Assembly: GCA_019358835.1 (NCBI GenBank)
Contig: JAHHIH010000015.1
Location: forward strand, 92,943 to 156,942
Direction of reading: 5' to 3'
DNA: 64,000 nt
From: Tildeniella torsiva UHER 1998/13D
GTDB taxonomy: Bacteria; Cyanobacteriota; Cyanobacteriia; Phormidesmidales; Phormidesmidaceae
Part shown: in pieces, positions 56,918-64,000 of the stretch
How the letters are laid out: every line of letters begins with the position of its first letter
How positions within the stretch are numbered: position 1 is the first letter of the stretch
Translations under genes and position numbers: made by a program
The notes under the pieces: model-generated
Databases searched by the model: none
What the model was told of the DNA's origin: nothing
The model's input: the letters and a program-made list of their open reading frames with translations, nothing else

Positions 56918-58696
56918 ATGGCCAGTATTCAATCGGTGCGACACCCCTTGCAGCGGCTCTTGCGCTACGGGCGGAACTACCAGCCTCAGATTTGGGGGGC
57001 CGTAACCAACTCCATCCTCAATACCATCTTTGACCTGGCTCCGCCCTACTTAATCGGCATCGCCATCGACGTGGTGACCAACAACGAAAACTCGCTGATT
57101 GGCCGCGTGGGGATTACCAGCATTCCGGGCCAGCTGGGGGTGCTGTCGGGGCTGACGTTTTTGATCTGGAGTCTGGAGTCGCTGAGTGAGTACATCTACG
57201 CTACCCTCTGGCGCAACCTGGCCCAAAATCTTCAGCACGACCTGCGCATTGATACCTATAGCCACTTGCAAAGTCAGGATCTCAGCTATTTTGAAGACCG
57301 CAGCACGGGCAGTTTGCTGTCGATTCTCAATGACGACATCAATCAGCTAGAGCGGTTTTTAAATACGGGGGCGCACAATCTGCTGCGGTTTTTTACCACG
57401 GTGCTGTGGGTGGGGGCCACGTTCTTGATTTTGGCACCGGGGGTGTCGTGGATGGCGATGCTGCCGATTCCTTTTGTGCTGTGGGGGTCGATCGCCTTTC
57501 AGCGGCGGCTGGCTCCGCGCTACGCTGAGGTGCGCGATAAGGCGGGGCTGATTAGCGGGCGGTTGGCCAATAATCTTTCGGGGATTGCGACGATTAAGAG
57601 CTTTACGGCGGAGGGGTACGAGCGCGATCGCGTGTCCCAAGACAGCGATGCCTACCGCTACAGCAACCGTCGGGCGATCGCCCTCAGTGCCGCCTTTATT
57701 CCCTTAATCCGCATTGTGATTTTGGTGGGCTTTACCGCCATGCTCTATTTGGGTGGTCTGGCGGTGGCCGACGGCACCCTGTCGGCGGGCACCTACGGCT
57801 TTATGGTGTTCATCGTGCAGCGGCTGCTGTGGCCCTTTACCCAGCTCAGCGAAATTATGGATGAGTACCAGCGGGCCATGGCGTCGGTACGCCGCGTCAT
57901 GGGGATAATGGATGAGCCGATTGAGCTGGTTCCGGGGCTTAACCCGCTGCCAGTGGAGCAGGTGCGCGGTGAAGTGCGCTACGAGAACGTTAGCTTTGCC
58001 TACGCCAACCGCCAGCCCGTGCTAAAAAACCTGTCGCTACACATTCCTGCCGGGCAGAGTATTGGGGTGGTGGGGGCGACGGGCTCGGGCAAGAGCACCC
58101 TGGTGAAGCTGCTGCTGCGCTTCTATCAGCCCCAGCAGGGCCGTATTTTAGTGGACGGGCAAGAAATTCAAGACCTGCTGCCCCAAGATTTGCGCCGCTG
58201 CATTGGCCTGGTCAGCCAGGATGTATTTTTGTTTTCGGGCACCGTGGCGGAGAACATTGCCTACGGCAGTTTTGACGCCACCTTCGACGACATTCTCCAT
58301 GCCGCTAAGCTGGCGGAGGCCCACGAGTTTATTGTGCAGATGCCCCAGGGGTACGACACCGTTGTGGGCGAGCGGGGCCAGAAGCTCTCGGGGGGGCAGC
58401 GGCAGCGGTTGGCGATCGCCCGCGCCATTCTCAAAGACCCGCCGATTCTGGTGCTTGATGAGGCGACTTCGGCGGTGGATAACGAGACCGAGGCGGCGAT
58501 CCAGCGATCGCTGGCGGTGATTACCCAGGGTAGGACGACTTTGGCGATCGCCCACCGCCTTTCCACCATTCGCCACTGCCACTGCATCTACGTGATGGCC
58601 CACGGCGAAATTGTTGAACGGGGCCGCCACGAAGATCTGTTGGAGCTAAATGGTATCTACGCCAGCCTGTGGCGAGTTCAGTCTGGCCTGCGATGA
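56918..58696 (+). CDS. ABC exporter, fused permease and ATPase
   Basis: 592 residues from [15 protein letters not shown]; the 38 codons upstream are not protein-like. Six-helix exporter domain at about 20-320 ([20 protein letters not shown]; coupling segment [20 protein letters not shown]). Nucleotide-binding domain at about 350-590: GATGSGKST (Walker A), LSGGQRQRL (signature), [12 protein letters not shown] (Walker B) and AHRLSTIR (H-loop). It is a homodimer-type exporter (lipid/drug class). The substrate is unknown and no partner is adjacent. Confidence 0.93.
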   Translation: MASIQSVRHPLQRLLRYGRNYQPQIWGAVTNSILNTIFDLAPPYLIGIAIDVVTNNENSLIGRVGITSIPGQLGVLSGLTFLIWSLESLSEYIYATLWRNLAQNLQHDLRIDTYSHLQSQDLSYFEDRSTGSLLSILNDDINQLERFLNTGAHNLLRFFTTVLWVGATFLILAPGVSWMAMLPIPFVLWGSIAFQRRLAPRYAEVRDKAGLISGRLANNLSGIATIKSFTAEGYERDRVSQDSDAYRYSNRRAIALSAAFIPLIRIVILVGFTAMLYLGGLAVADGTLSAGTYGFMVFIVQRLLWPFTQLSEIMDEYQRAMASVRRVMGIMDEPIELVPGLNPLPVEQVRGEVRYENVSFAYANRQPVLKNLSLHIPAGQSIGVVGATGSGKSTLVKLLLRFYQPQQGRILVDGQEIQDLLPQDLRRCIGLVSQDVFLFSGTVAENIAYGSFDATFDDILHAAKLAEAHEFIVQMPQGYDTVVGERGQKLSGGQRQRLAIARAILKDPPILVLDEATSAVDNETEAAIQRSLAVITQGRTTLAIAHRLSTIRHCHCIYVMAHGEIVERGRHEDLLELNGIYASLWRVQSGLR

Positions 58697-58772
58697 GGAC
58701 CGAAACTCATTGCGCTGCTGCCTTGGTTCGGCGTAGGCTTGGCAAAGCCGAGGCATGAAGGAATGACAATGG

Positions 58773-59159
58773 TTAGGGATAAAGCAGGAGAGTCAACTCC
58801 TGGATAAAGCGGAAGTCTCGTTGATTCTTACTCAGAAGTGGAACGTTGTGGGCGATCGCTGTGGCAGCGATCAAAGCATCAGCAATTAGCAATCCGTGAC
58901 TGAGATAATAAGTTGTCAATAAAACGGTAGCGCGCTCTGAGATTTCGCTGCTCAAGGGCAAAATCTGGAACTTGGCCAGAAACTGCTCTAGTGTCTGCTG
59001 CTCTGCCTTATTGCGACATCCAACGACCAGTTCCATAGCAGTAATGCTGGAAACGGCAAGCTGTGCGGTTTGACTTTCGCGCTTGAGACGAGTAATTGCG
59101 TTAGCGTCTTTGTTGGCGACATCAATCAAAATATCAGTGTCGACTAACACACTGGCCAT
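58773..59159 (-). CDS. vapC: VapC-type PIN domain toxin
   Basis: 128 residues from MASVLVDTDILIDVAN; the longer frame upstream overlaps the antitoxin. PIN acidic residues: DTD near the start, ITAMELVVGC (Glu), LIADALIAATAIAH (Asp) and the final N/D region LLSKNQRDFRFI. VapC toxins cleave tRNA or other RNA. The start follows the antitoxin stop by one base (TAAC-ATG), typical of toxin-antitoxin operons. Confidence 0.92.
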   Translation of the reverse strand: MASVLVDTDILIDVANKDANAITRLKRESQTAQLAVSSITAMELVVGCRNKAEQQTLEQFLAKFQILPLSSEISERATVLLTTYYLSHGLLIADALIAATAIAHNVPLLSKNQRDFRFIQELTLLLYP

Positions 59160-59160
59160 G

Positions 59161-59397
59161 TTAACGATGCCAATGCTGTTGGCGAACTTGCTTGACCCAG
59201 GCGCTGCTGTCAACCATGTCTGAGCGATCGCACCACATACCGACAAAAGGCTCCTGGTCTAAATCAAGAGCTTGATGATTTTCCCGTTCGTGCGTCGGAT
59301 ACCGTTGCTTTAGAAAGGTGACAAAATCGCTAACTAAGCGCTGGGCATCGTTAGGGAGTGTGAGAATATCCTGCTTCAGTCGCTCAAACTCTAGCAT
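59161..59397 (-). CDS. VapB-type antitoxin (DUF2281-like)
   Basis: 78 residues. MLEFERLKQDILTLPNDAQR is a helical dimer region resembling DUF2281 proteins, and the tail GMWCDRSDMVDSSAWVKQVR is the segment that binds the PIN toxin. It lies directly upstream of vapC. Its own start is 6 bp after the stop of an interrupted antitoxin gene and lacks an ideally spaced ribosome-binding site (AAGGAG is 12 nt away). Confidence 0.85.
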   Translation of the reverse strand: MLEFERLKQDILTLPNDAQRLVSDFVTFLKQRYPTHERENHQALDLDQEPFVGMWCDRSDMVDSSAWVKQVRQQHWHR

Positions 59398-59403
59398 GAT
59401 GCA

Positions 59404-59640
59404 TTACCACTCCTTATAAAGCAAAGACATAGCCTGCATTTTCGCCATCACTGGGTCAACGTCGGAGATCTCTTGAGCGTACACCTCGTTCAACTTAGCC
59501 AGCCGTTAGCTGCGGCTGTTTTTTTCGAGATATGCCTGGAGCGCTTTGGTATAAAACTCACTGCGCGACACCCCGAGCTGCTGGGCGATTGCCTCTGCCG
59601 CCTCAAACACCCCATCAGGAATTGAAATAGCTGTCTTCAC
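59404..59640 (-). pseudogene. Ribbon-helix-helix antitoxin gene interrupted by an in-frame stop
   Basis: GTG start at 59640: VKTAISIPDGVFEAAEAIAQ QLGVSRSEFY-type sequence continues to LEKNSRS at codon 44. Codon 45 is TAA (59506-59508). The same frame then goes on for 33 codons (RLAKLNEVYAQEISDVDPVM ... SLLYKEW) to TAA at 59404. The whole 78-codon pattern matches MazE/CopG-like antitoxins: RHH fold followed by a toxin-binding tail. A palindrome GTTCT-t-AGAAC lies 8 bp upstream. The matching toxin gene is missing. Confidence 0.78.
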
Positions 59641-59647
59641 TGTGGCT

Positions 59648-59658
59648 GTTCTTAGAAC
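59648..59658 (-). promoter_or_regulatory. Possible autoregulatory operator GTTCTTAGAAC
   Basis: Perfect 5-1-5 palindrome 7 bp upstream of the interrupted antitoxin's start. RHH antitoxins usually bind such sites to repress their own operon. This is inference from position. Confidence 0.35.
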
Positions 59659-59804
59659 GGCTACTCTTCAGTTATACCCCGCTCATACTTAGGCTGTGTT
59701 GCTCAAACTCCTCCCTCACGGCCTGCTGACCCATACGCTAACCTGAGTTTAGGCACTTACTCCCCATCTCCCCCAACTTCCCCATCTCTATCTTCCTAAC
59801 CTCC

Positions 59805-60524
59805 ATGCCCACCCCCCTGATCGAATTTCGCCAGCTGCAAAAAATCTACGGCACAGGCAACACCGAGGTGCGGGCGCTGTGGAACGTGAATATGGCCATT
59901 TACCCCGGTGAATACTGCGCCATCATGGGGCCTTCGGGCTCAGGCAAATCGACCGCCATGAATATGATTGGCTGCCTCGATCGCCCGACATCGGGAGAGT
60001 ATTTCTTTGACAACCAAAACGTCGCCACCCTCGAAGACGATGTTCTAGCCCACATTCGCAACCAAAAAATTGGCTTTGTCTTCCAGCAGTTTCACCTGCT
60101 GCCCCAGCTCACCGCGCGAGAAAATGTTGAGCTGCCGATGATCTACGCCGGGGTGCGCAGCGAGGTGCGCCACCAGCGAGCAACGGAGGCTTTGGTGCGG
60201 GTGGGTCTGGGCGATCGCATCAACAATAAGCCTACCCAGCTGTCGGGTGGTCAGCAGCAGCGGGTGGCGATCGCCCGGGCGATCGTCAACAATCCTTTGC
60301 TCTTGCTGGCCGATGAACCGACTGGTGCTCTGGATACGCGCACGACGGAGGACGTGCTCGGCATCTTTGCCGACCTCCATAGCGCAGGCATCACAGTCGT
60401 CATGGTCACCCACGAGCCCGACGTGGCCCGCGCCAGCCAGCGCATCATCTGGTTCAAGGACGGTGAAATTCTCAACGACCACCTCAGCCCCAGCGATCTG
60501 GCCGAATCTATCGCCCTTCGATAA
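59805..60524 (+). CDS. ABC transporter ATP-binding protein, LolD/MacB type
   Basis: 239 residues. Walker A GPSGSGKST, Q-loop FVFQQFHLLPQLTARENVEL, signature LSGGQQQRVAIARAI, Walker B LLLADEPTGALD and MVTHEPDVA (H-loop). The family members power lipoprotein release or peptide/macrolide efflux with a FtsX-like permease. No permease or membrane-fusion protein gene is adjacent: toxin-antitoxin pairs lie on both sides. An orphan ATPase or one whose partners are elsewhere. Confidence 0.93.
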   Translation: MPTPLIEFRQLQKIYGTGNTEVRALWNVNMAIYPGEYCAIMGPSGSGKSTAMNMIGCLDRPTSGEYFFDNQNVATLEDDVLAHIRNQKIGFVFQQFHLLPQLTARENVELPMIYAGVRSEVRHQRATEALVRVGLGDRINNKPTQLSGGQQQRVAIARAIVNNPLLLLADEPTGALDTRTTEDVLGIFADLHSAGITVVMVTHEPDVARASQRIIWFKDGEILNDHLSPSDLAESIALR

Positions 60525-60609
60525 TGTGAATTGCTCTGACTTACCCACGTCACTAATTCTCATCGCCCAGCAAATCTAACGCTATCTCTAATGCTTTTTG
60601 GGTAGGGTG

Positions 60610-60627
60610 CCTTACGCTAAAGTAAGG
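60610..60627 (+). promoter_or_regulatory. Inverted repeat CCTTAC-N6-GTAAGG upstream of the UPF0175 gene
   Basis: Perfect 6-bp arms, 36 bp before the GTG start of the antitoxin-like gene. Suitable as an autoregulatory operator or RNA hairpin; inferred. Confidence 0.4.
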
Positions 60628-60663
60628 TGTATCGTATGACCTCATGTAGAGAGAGCTTGATCG

Positions 60664-60915
60664 GTGAAAATTACCCTGGATATTCCCGACGAAGCGCTTC
60701 AAGCGCAGGCAATCTCTCAATCGGATTGGTTACGGGAGTTTGCCATTGCGCTGTTTCGGCAAGAGCTGATTACCCTAGGCACAGCCAGTGCTATTGCTGG
60801 AATACATCAGATAGCCTTTCAAGAACTTTTGTTTGAACGCGGCATCAACCTGCATTACGATTTAGCGGATTATCAGGCTGATGTTGAAAGTCTTCGCAAT
60901 AATCATTGGCGATGA
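60664..60915 (+). CDS. UPF0175 family antitoxin-like protein
   Basis: 83 residues from GTG; a predicted HTH/helical protein: MKITLDIPDEALQAQAISQS, then IALFRQELITLGTASAIAGI and HQIAFQELLFERGINLHYDL. UPF0175 proteins pair with DUF3368 PIN-like toxins, and that gene follows with ATGA overlap. The overlap and the pairing make a type II toxin-antitoxin system likely. Confidence 0.9.
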   Translation: MKITLDIPDEALQAQAISQSDWLREFAIALFRQELITLGTASAIAGIHQIAFQELLFERGINLHYDLADYQADVESLRNNHWR

Positions 60916-61400
60916 TTATTATCAGCGACACATCGCCGATTAGTAACCTACTAAGAATTGAGCAACTGCATCTGCTAAAAGCCCTTTATGGCAGATTAAT
61001 CATTCCTGAGGGAGTTTATCGAGAAATCAGTGGGTTAGAAGCCTTTGGGATTGAAACATCCTTGCTACTGGAGACTAACTGGATCGTTGTTCAAGCGGTT
61101 CAGAATCAATTGTTGGTTGCAACATTGAAGGATGAGCTTGATCTAGGGGAAGCTGAGGCGATCGCATTGTCTCTTGAAGTTGGCGGCGATCGCCTGTTAA
61201 TGGACGAACGTCTGGGCAGACGGGTAGCCCAGCGTTTTGGGCTGAAGGTAACAGGGCTGCTTGGGGTGTTGGTTGCCGCCAAGCAGAGTGATTTGATTAC
61301 TGAACTGAAGCCACTATTGGATACGTTGATTAATCAGGCTAAGTTTCGAGTTCATCCCGACCTGTACCGCCAAATCCTGCGAGATGTCGGTGAAGCTTGA
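60912..61400 (+). CDS. DUF3368 PIN-like toxin
   Basis: 162 residues from the ATG overlapping the antitoxin stop (ATGA). PIN-like acidic residues: ISDTSPISNLLRI (Asp, Ser), PEGVYREISG (Glu), LDLGEAEAIALSLEVGGDRL (Glu), LLMDERLGRRVAQRFGL (Asp, Glu). DUF3368 is a PIN-fold nuclease family usually paired with UPF0175. Target RNA unknown. Confidence 0.9.
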   Translation: MIIISDTSPISNLLRIEQLHLLKALYGRLIIPEGVYREISGLEAFGIETSLLLETNWIVVQAVQNQLLVATLKDELDLGEAEAIALSLEVGGDRLLMDERLGRRVAQRFGLKVTGLLGVLVAAKQSDLITELKPLLDTLINQAKFRVHPDLYRQILRDVGEA

Positions 61401-61430
61401 TATCAATAGGAAGCCAAGCTTTTACCTGAA

Positions 61431-62759
61431 ATGGCCAGGAATACTACTGACAACCCAATCACCCCAGCCTTTCTGCCCAGCTTTCTCAAGCTGGCGGCAG
61501 CCAACATTATCTCGAACCTGATGGTGCCCCTGGCAGGTCTGGTGGATACAGCCTTTCTCGGCCACCTGGATGACATTCGGCACCTGGGCGGGGTGGCCCT
61601 GGCCACGGTAATTTTTAACGTGGTGTATTGGAGCTTCGGCTTTTTGCGCATGGGTACCACGGGCACCACGGCCCAGGCCCGAGGGCGCGGCGACAGCGAT
61701 GAATTGTGGCTGATCTTGCTGCGCAACGGCGCGATCGCCCTCACCTTGGGCCTGCTCATTCTGCTGCTGCAAGTCCCGATTCGTGACTTGGGCTTTACCC
61801 TGCTCAGCGGCGAACCGGCGGTGAGGGCAGCGGGCATTGAGTTCTACAACGCTCGCGTTTGGGATGCCCCAGCGGTGCTGCTTAACTTGGTGCTGATGGG
61901 CTGGTTTTTGGGCCGCGAAAAGGGCCGTCGGGTGATTGCTCTGTCGATGGTGGGTAACGGCAGCAACGTGGTGTTTAACACCATTTTTATCTATCAGCTG
62001 GGCTGGGCCAGTACCGGCGCAGGGCTGGGCACGGCGCTGAGCCAATACGTAACCCTGGCGGTGGGGTTGGGGCTGTTGGTTAGGGATGGCGGCCTTCACA
62101 ACCTCCGGGCGGTGCTACCCCAAGGATGGAATCCGCAGGCGATCAGAGGACTGTTTTTGCTGAACCGCGACATTTTGGTGCGCACCTTTGCCCTGGTGCT
62201 GAGCTTTGCGCTGTTTACCAACTTCAGCTCAGCTCTGGGTACCCAGACCCTGGCCGCCAATACGCTGCTGCTCCAGGTGGTGACCCTCTCGGCCTACTTT
62301 ATCGATGGCATCGCCTTTGCCACAGAAAGCTTTGCAGGCCGCTATTACGGCGGCGGAGACAGAACCCATCTCCGCCGCCTGCTCAAGGTAGGCGGCAGCA
62401 CCAGCATCCTATTAGGGTTGACCTTTGCCCTGGCTTTCGTGCTGTTCCCAGCCCCGCTGTTTGGTTTGCTGACGGGGCATCAGGAGGTGATTGCGATCGT
62501 GACAACCTATGTGGGGTGGTTAATTCCGGTTTTGGGATTAGGGGCGATCGCCTATATGCTTGACGGCTACTTTCTTGGCATCACTGCTGGCAAGGTCTTG
62601 CGCAACGCCACCGTGCTAGCTGCTGGCGTGGGCTTTTTGCCCCTTGCCCTTGTCGCTCAATTCCTAGGCAGCGCTCACCTGCTGTGGCTGGCCCTCGTCG
62701 GCCTCATGGCGGCCCGCGCCCTGACCTTGGGCTGGGCGGTGCCGAAGTCTCTGGTTTGA
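61431..62759 (+). CDS. MATE family efflux transporter (DinF type)
   Basis: 442 residues with twelve membrane helices in two homologous halves. Typical DinF-branch start: LPSFLKLAAANIISNLMVPL AGLVDTAFLGHL-type sequence, followed by FLRMGTTGTTAQARGRGDSD and, in the second half, FALFTNFSSALGTQTLAANT with IDGIAFATESFAGRYYGGGD. Exports drugs or metabolites using H+ or Na+. The gene starts 30 bp after the toxin gene; a link is unlikely. Confidence 0.93.
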   Translation: MARNTTDNPITPAFLPSFLKLAAANIISNLMVPLAGLVDTAFLGHLDDIRHLGGVALATVIFNVVYWSFGFLRMGTTGTTAQARGRGDSDELWLILLRNGAIALTLGLLILLLQVPIRDLGFTLLSGEPAVRAAGIEFYNARVWDAPAVLLNLVLMGWFLGREKGRRVIALSMVGNGSNVVFNTIFIYQLGWASTGAGLGTALSQYVTLAVGLGLLVRDGGLHNLRAVLPQGWNPQAIRGLFLLNRDILVRTFALVLSFALFTNFSSALGTQTLAANTLLLQVVTLSAYFIDGIAFATESFAGRYYGGGDRTHLRRLLKVGGSTSILLGLTFALAFVLFPAPLFGLLTGHQEVIAIVTTYVGWLIPVLGLGAIAYMLDGYFLGITAGKVLRNATVLAAGVGFLPLALVAQFLGSAHLLWLALVGLMAARALTLGWAVPKSLV

Positions 62760-62884
62760 CCTGCCCAAATTTAACGACTGCTGCCGCCGCTATTCCTACT
62801 ACTTTCCTACAACATTTAGATACAGTTGTGGACTGTAGATAAGCTCATAAGAATAATGCATCTGATTTACTCAGCGGCAACACC

Positions 62885-63457
62885 ATGAAGCAAAAAGATG
62901 ATTTTTTCAACCAAGTTTATTCTATCGATCAGGCTAACAATGCCTACATGATCGAGGTCTCCCTCGACAGCTACACCGATATTTTCAGTGAGTGGGATCC
63001 GGCCCCCTTTAAGCGGCGAGAATTAGATTCAGACCTGCAATTCTACTTAGAAAATAGTGCGGATGAAATTCCGACTCAGCATTCAATTGAAGTCTGCTTT
63101 ACCCTACCCCCAGGCACCCGCGATGAAGCGATGGAGCAGGAGGTCAGGGCTGGCCTGGGAAACAGTCTCGACTTCAAAATCTACTTACTCAAAAAAGAAA
63201 TTAAGCTGATCAACACCCGCACCTTTAGATATGTCCTTGCCGGACTAGGCACGCTCCTAGTCGCAAGACTTATAGCAGAACCCGCTGAATTCAACGTTGT
63301 CACCTCTGTTTTGACAGAGGGCTTATTTATTGGTGGCTGGGTATTTTTATGGGAAGCTGTTTCCCTATTCTTTTTCTCTAATCGAGACTTGTATTACCGC
63401 TACCGCACCTACAAACGCTTGCGAGGCTCCCAAGTTATCTTTAGCGACGCGGCTTAA
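62885..63457 (+). CDS. Hypothetical protein with two C-terminal membrane helices
   Basis: 190 residues. The N-terminal 110 residues are soluble and acidic (YMIEVSLDSYTDIFSEWDPA, then PFKRRELDSDLQFYLE), with FTLPPGTRDEAMEQEVRAGL. Two membrane helices follow (about 117-135 and 140-165), then a basic tail RDLYYRYRTYKRLRGSQ. No family recognised for certain. Start chosen at MKQKDDFF. Confidence 0.75.
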   Translation: MKQKDDFFNQVYSIDQANNAYMIEVSLDSYTDIFSEWDPAPFKRRELDSDLQFYLENSADEIPTQHSIEVCFTLPPGTRDEAMEQEVRAGLGNSLDFKIYLLKKEIKLINTRTFRYVLAGLGTLLVARLIAEPAEFNVVTSVLTEGLFIGGWVFLWEAVSLFFFSNRDLYYRYRTYKRLRGSQVIFSDAA

Positions 63458-63912
63458 AGATCTGGCCCGCAACCGAATTCCCTCGCAGAAGCCGCGCCCA
63501 GCCTCAACAAAGGCATTGCCACCAACACCAGAAACTGGCCTCACCTACGCCGTAACCGCCAGGGCTTTGCTGAGGCCATGTTCCTAGAGGGACTGGTGCT
63601 GTGCATAACGCATACCCTTTTGGTAGGCAGGGTCTCTGCTGCGCGCTGCGGTGGGCCGATGCTTCTGGGCTGAGGAAGACACCTGCTTGCTTTAGGGCAC
63701 TTTAAAGACTTATCAAGGCTTTATTGCGAAACCTATCGCCCTCAAAAATAGAGTGATATAAACAAAAGTAACAGCACTAATCCTCGGCATCTCGACCGGA
63801 AAACTGTAGATTAGGTGTGTGGTTACGCTTGCACAGCTCGTTCAATGGACAAAAAGCCCTTGCTTTAGGGCGCTTTGTCCTAGAGTGCTCCAGCAAATAA
63901 AGTATCCATTTA
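63458..63912. other. Intergenic region with stem-loop
   Basis: 455 bp without a credible gene. Near its end GGACAAA (63847-63853) pairs with TTTGTCC (63874-63880), enclosing GCCCT / AGGGC. This compound hairpin may terminate the convergent genes. A related GCTTTAGGGC word occurs near 63690. Confidence 0.5.
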
Positions 63913-64000
63913 CTAGGCAGGCTGTGGGGTGATTTCGACGAACCACTTTTCTAACCCTGGTAAACGACGGAACTGCTTTTCCAGGTCTGCCATCGCTGCT
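63913..64000 (-). CDS. C-terminal end of an unidentified protein
   Basis: Reading from the window edge, 28 codons are open and end in TAG at 63913: ADLEKQFRRLPGLEKWFVEI followed by TPQPA. The amphipathic pattern looks coding, but too little is visible to name a family. The start lies beyond the window. Confidence 0.45.
   Translation of the reverse strand, partial: AAMADLEKQFRRLPGLEKWFVEITPQPA

Overview
The window is chromosomal DNA of a photosynthetic, probably filamentous and gliding, cyanobacterium. Evidence: phosphoribulokinase, ferredoxin-NADP reductase with an N-terminal CpcD-like domain, the ferredoxin-type 8-vinyl reductase BciB, a Psb28-2-like photosystem II assembly factor, an SLH-domain iron porin, a gas vesicle cluster, an hps pseudopilin operon and very frequent GCGATCGC (HIP1) octamers. 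The high GC content suggests a Leptolyngbya/Nodosilinea-type genus, but that is inference. I see no rRNA, tRNA, CRISPR array, prophage or intact insertion sequence.

Layout. 1-2430: end of a peptide-type ABC binding protein, then a TPR gene and a glutamine-synthetase-family gene on the minus strand. 2730-7023: gas vesicle cluster gvpA - gvpC-like - gvpN - gvpJ - small ORF - gvpK. The GvpC-like and GvpN proteins carry related C-terminal winged-helix-like domains. 7103-13095: zinc-ribbon/kinase/WD40 protein, bciB, and an FtsH protease with only one membrane segment. 13518-20742: hpsA-hpsB-hpsC and a GspH-type pseudopilin (polysaccharide secretion and gliding). 20865-30406: housekeeping genes (fabG, Tic21/PIC1-like protein, tldD, pdxH, epimerase, psb28-2, YugP-like protease) and an RDD / polytopic / SpoIIM membrane-protein group. 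30581-35197: FHA-fused class A penicillin-binding protein and glgX. 35205-37962: a palindromic repeat, a topoisomerase IB gene and a second, frameshifted and truncated topoisomerase IB copy joined to a TPR fragment. 38471-43706: FG-GAP repeat protein and mfd. 44007-51953: msrB, DUF4336 protein, secreted proteins, DUF1275 membrane protein, a 53-residue secreted peptide, iron porin and several small genes. 52075-56501: prk, petH and hom. 56918-63457: ABC exporter, vapBC beside a nonsense-interrupted antitoxin, LolD/MacB-type ATPase, UPF0175/DUF3368 toxin-antitoxin pair, MATE exporter and a membrane protein of unknown role.

Three groups probably work together: the gvp genes (buoyancy organelle), the hps genes (motility-linked slime export) and the RDD/SpoIIM group (envelope). 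prk and petH are divergent Calvin-cycle and electron-transport genes sharing a 744-bp control region. The most unusual items are the shared GvpC/GvpN C-terminal domain with oppositely charged linkers, the chimeric topoisomerase IB remnant, the interrupted antitoxin with an orphan start site, the short secreted peptide upstream of the DUF1275 gene, and the FtsH lacking its first transmembrane helix.
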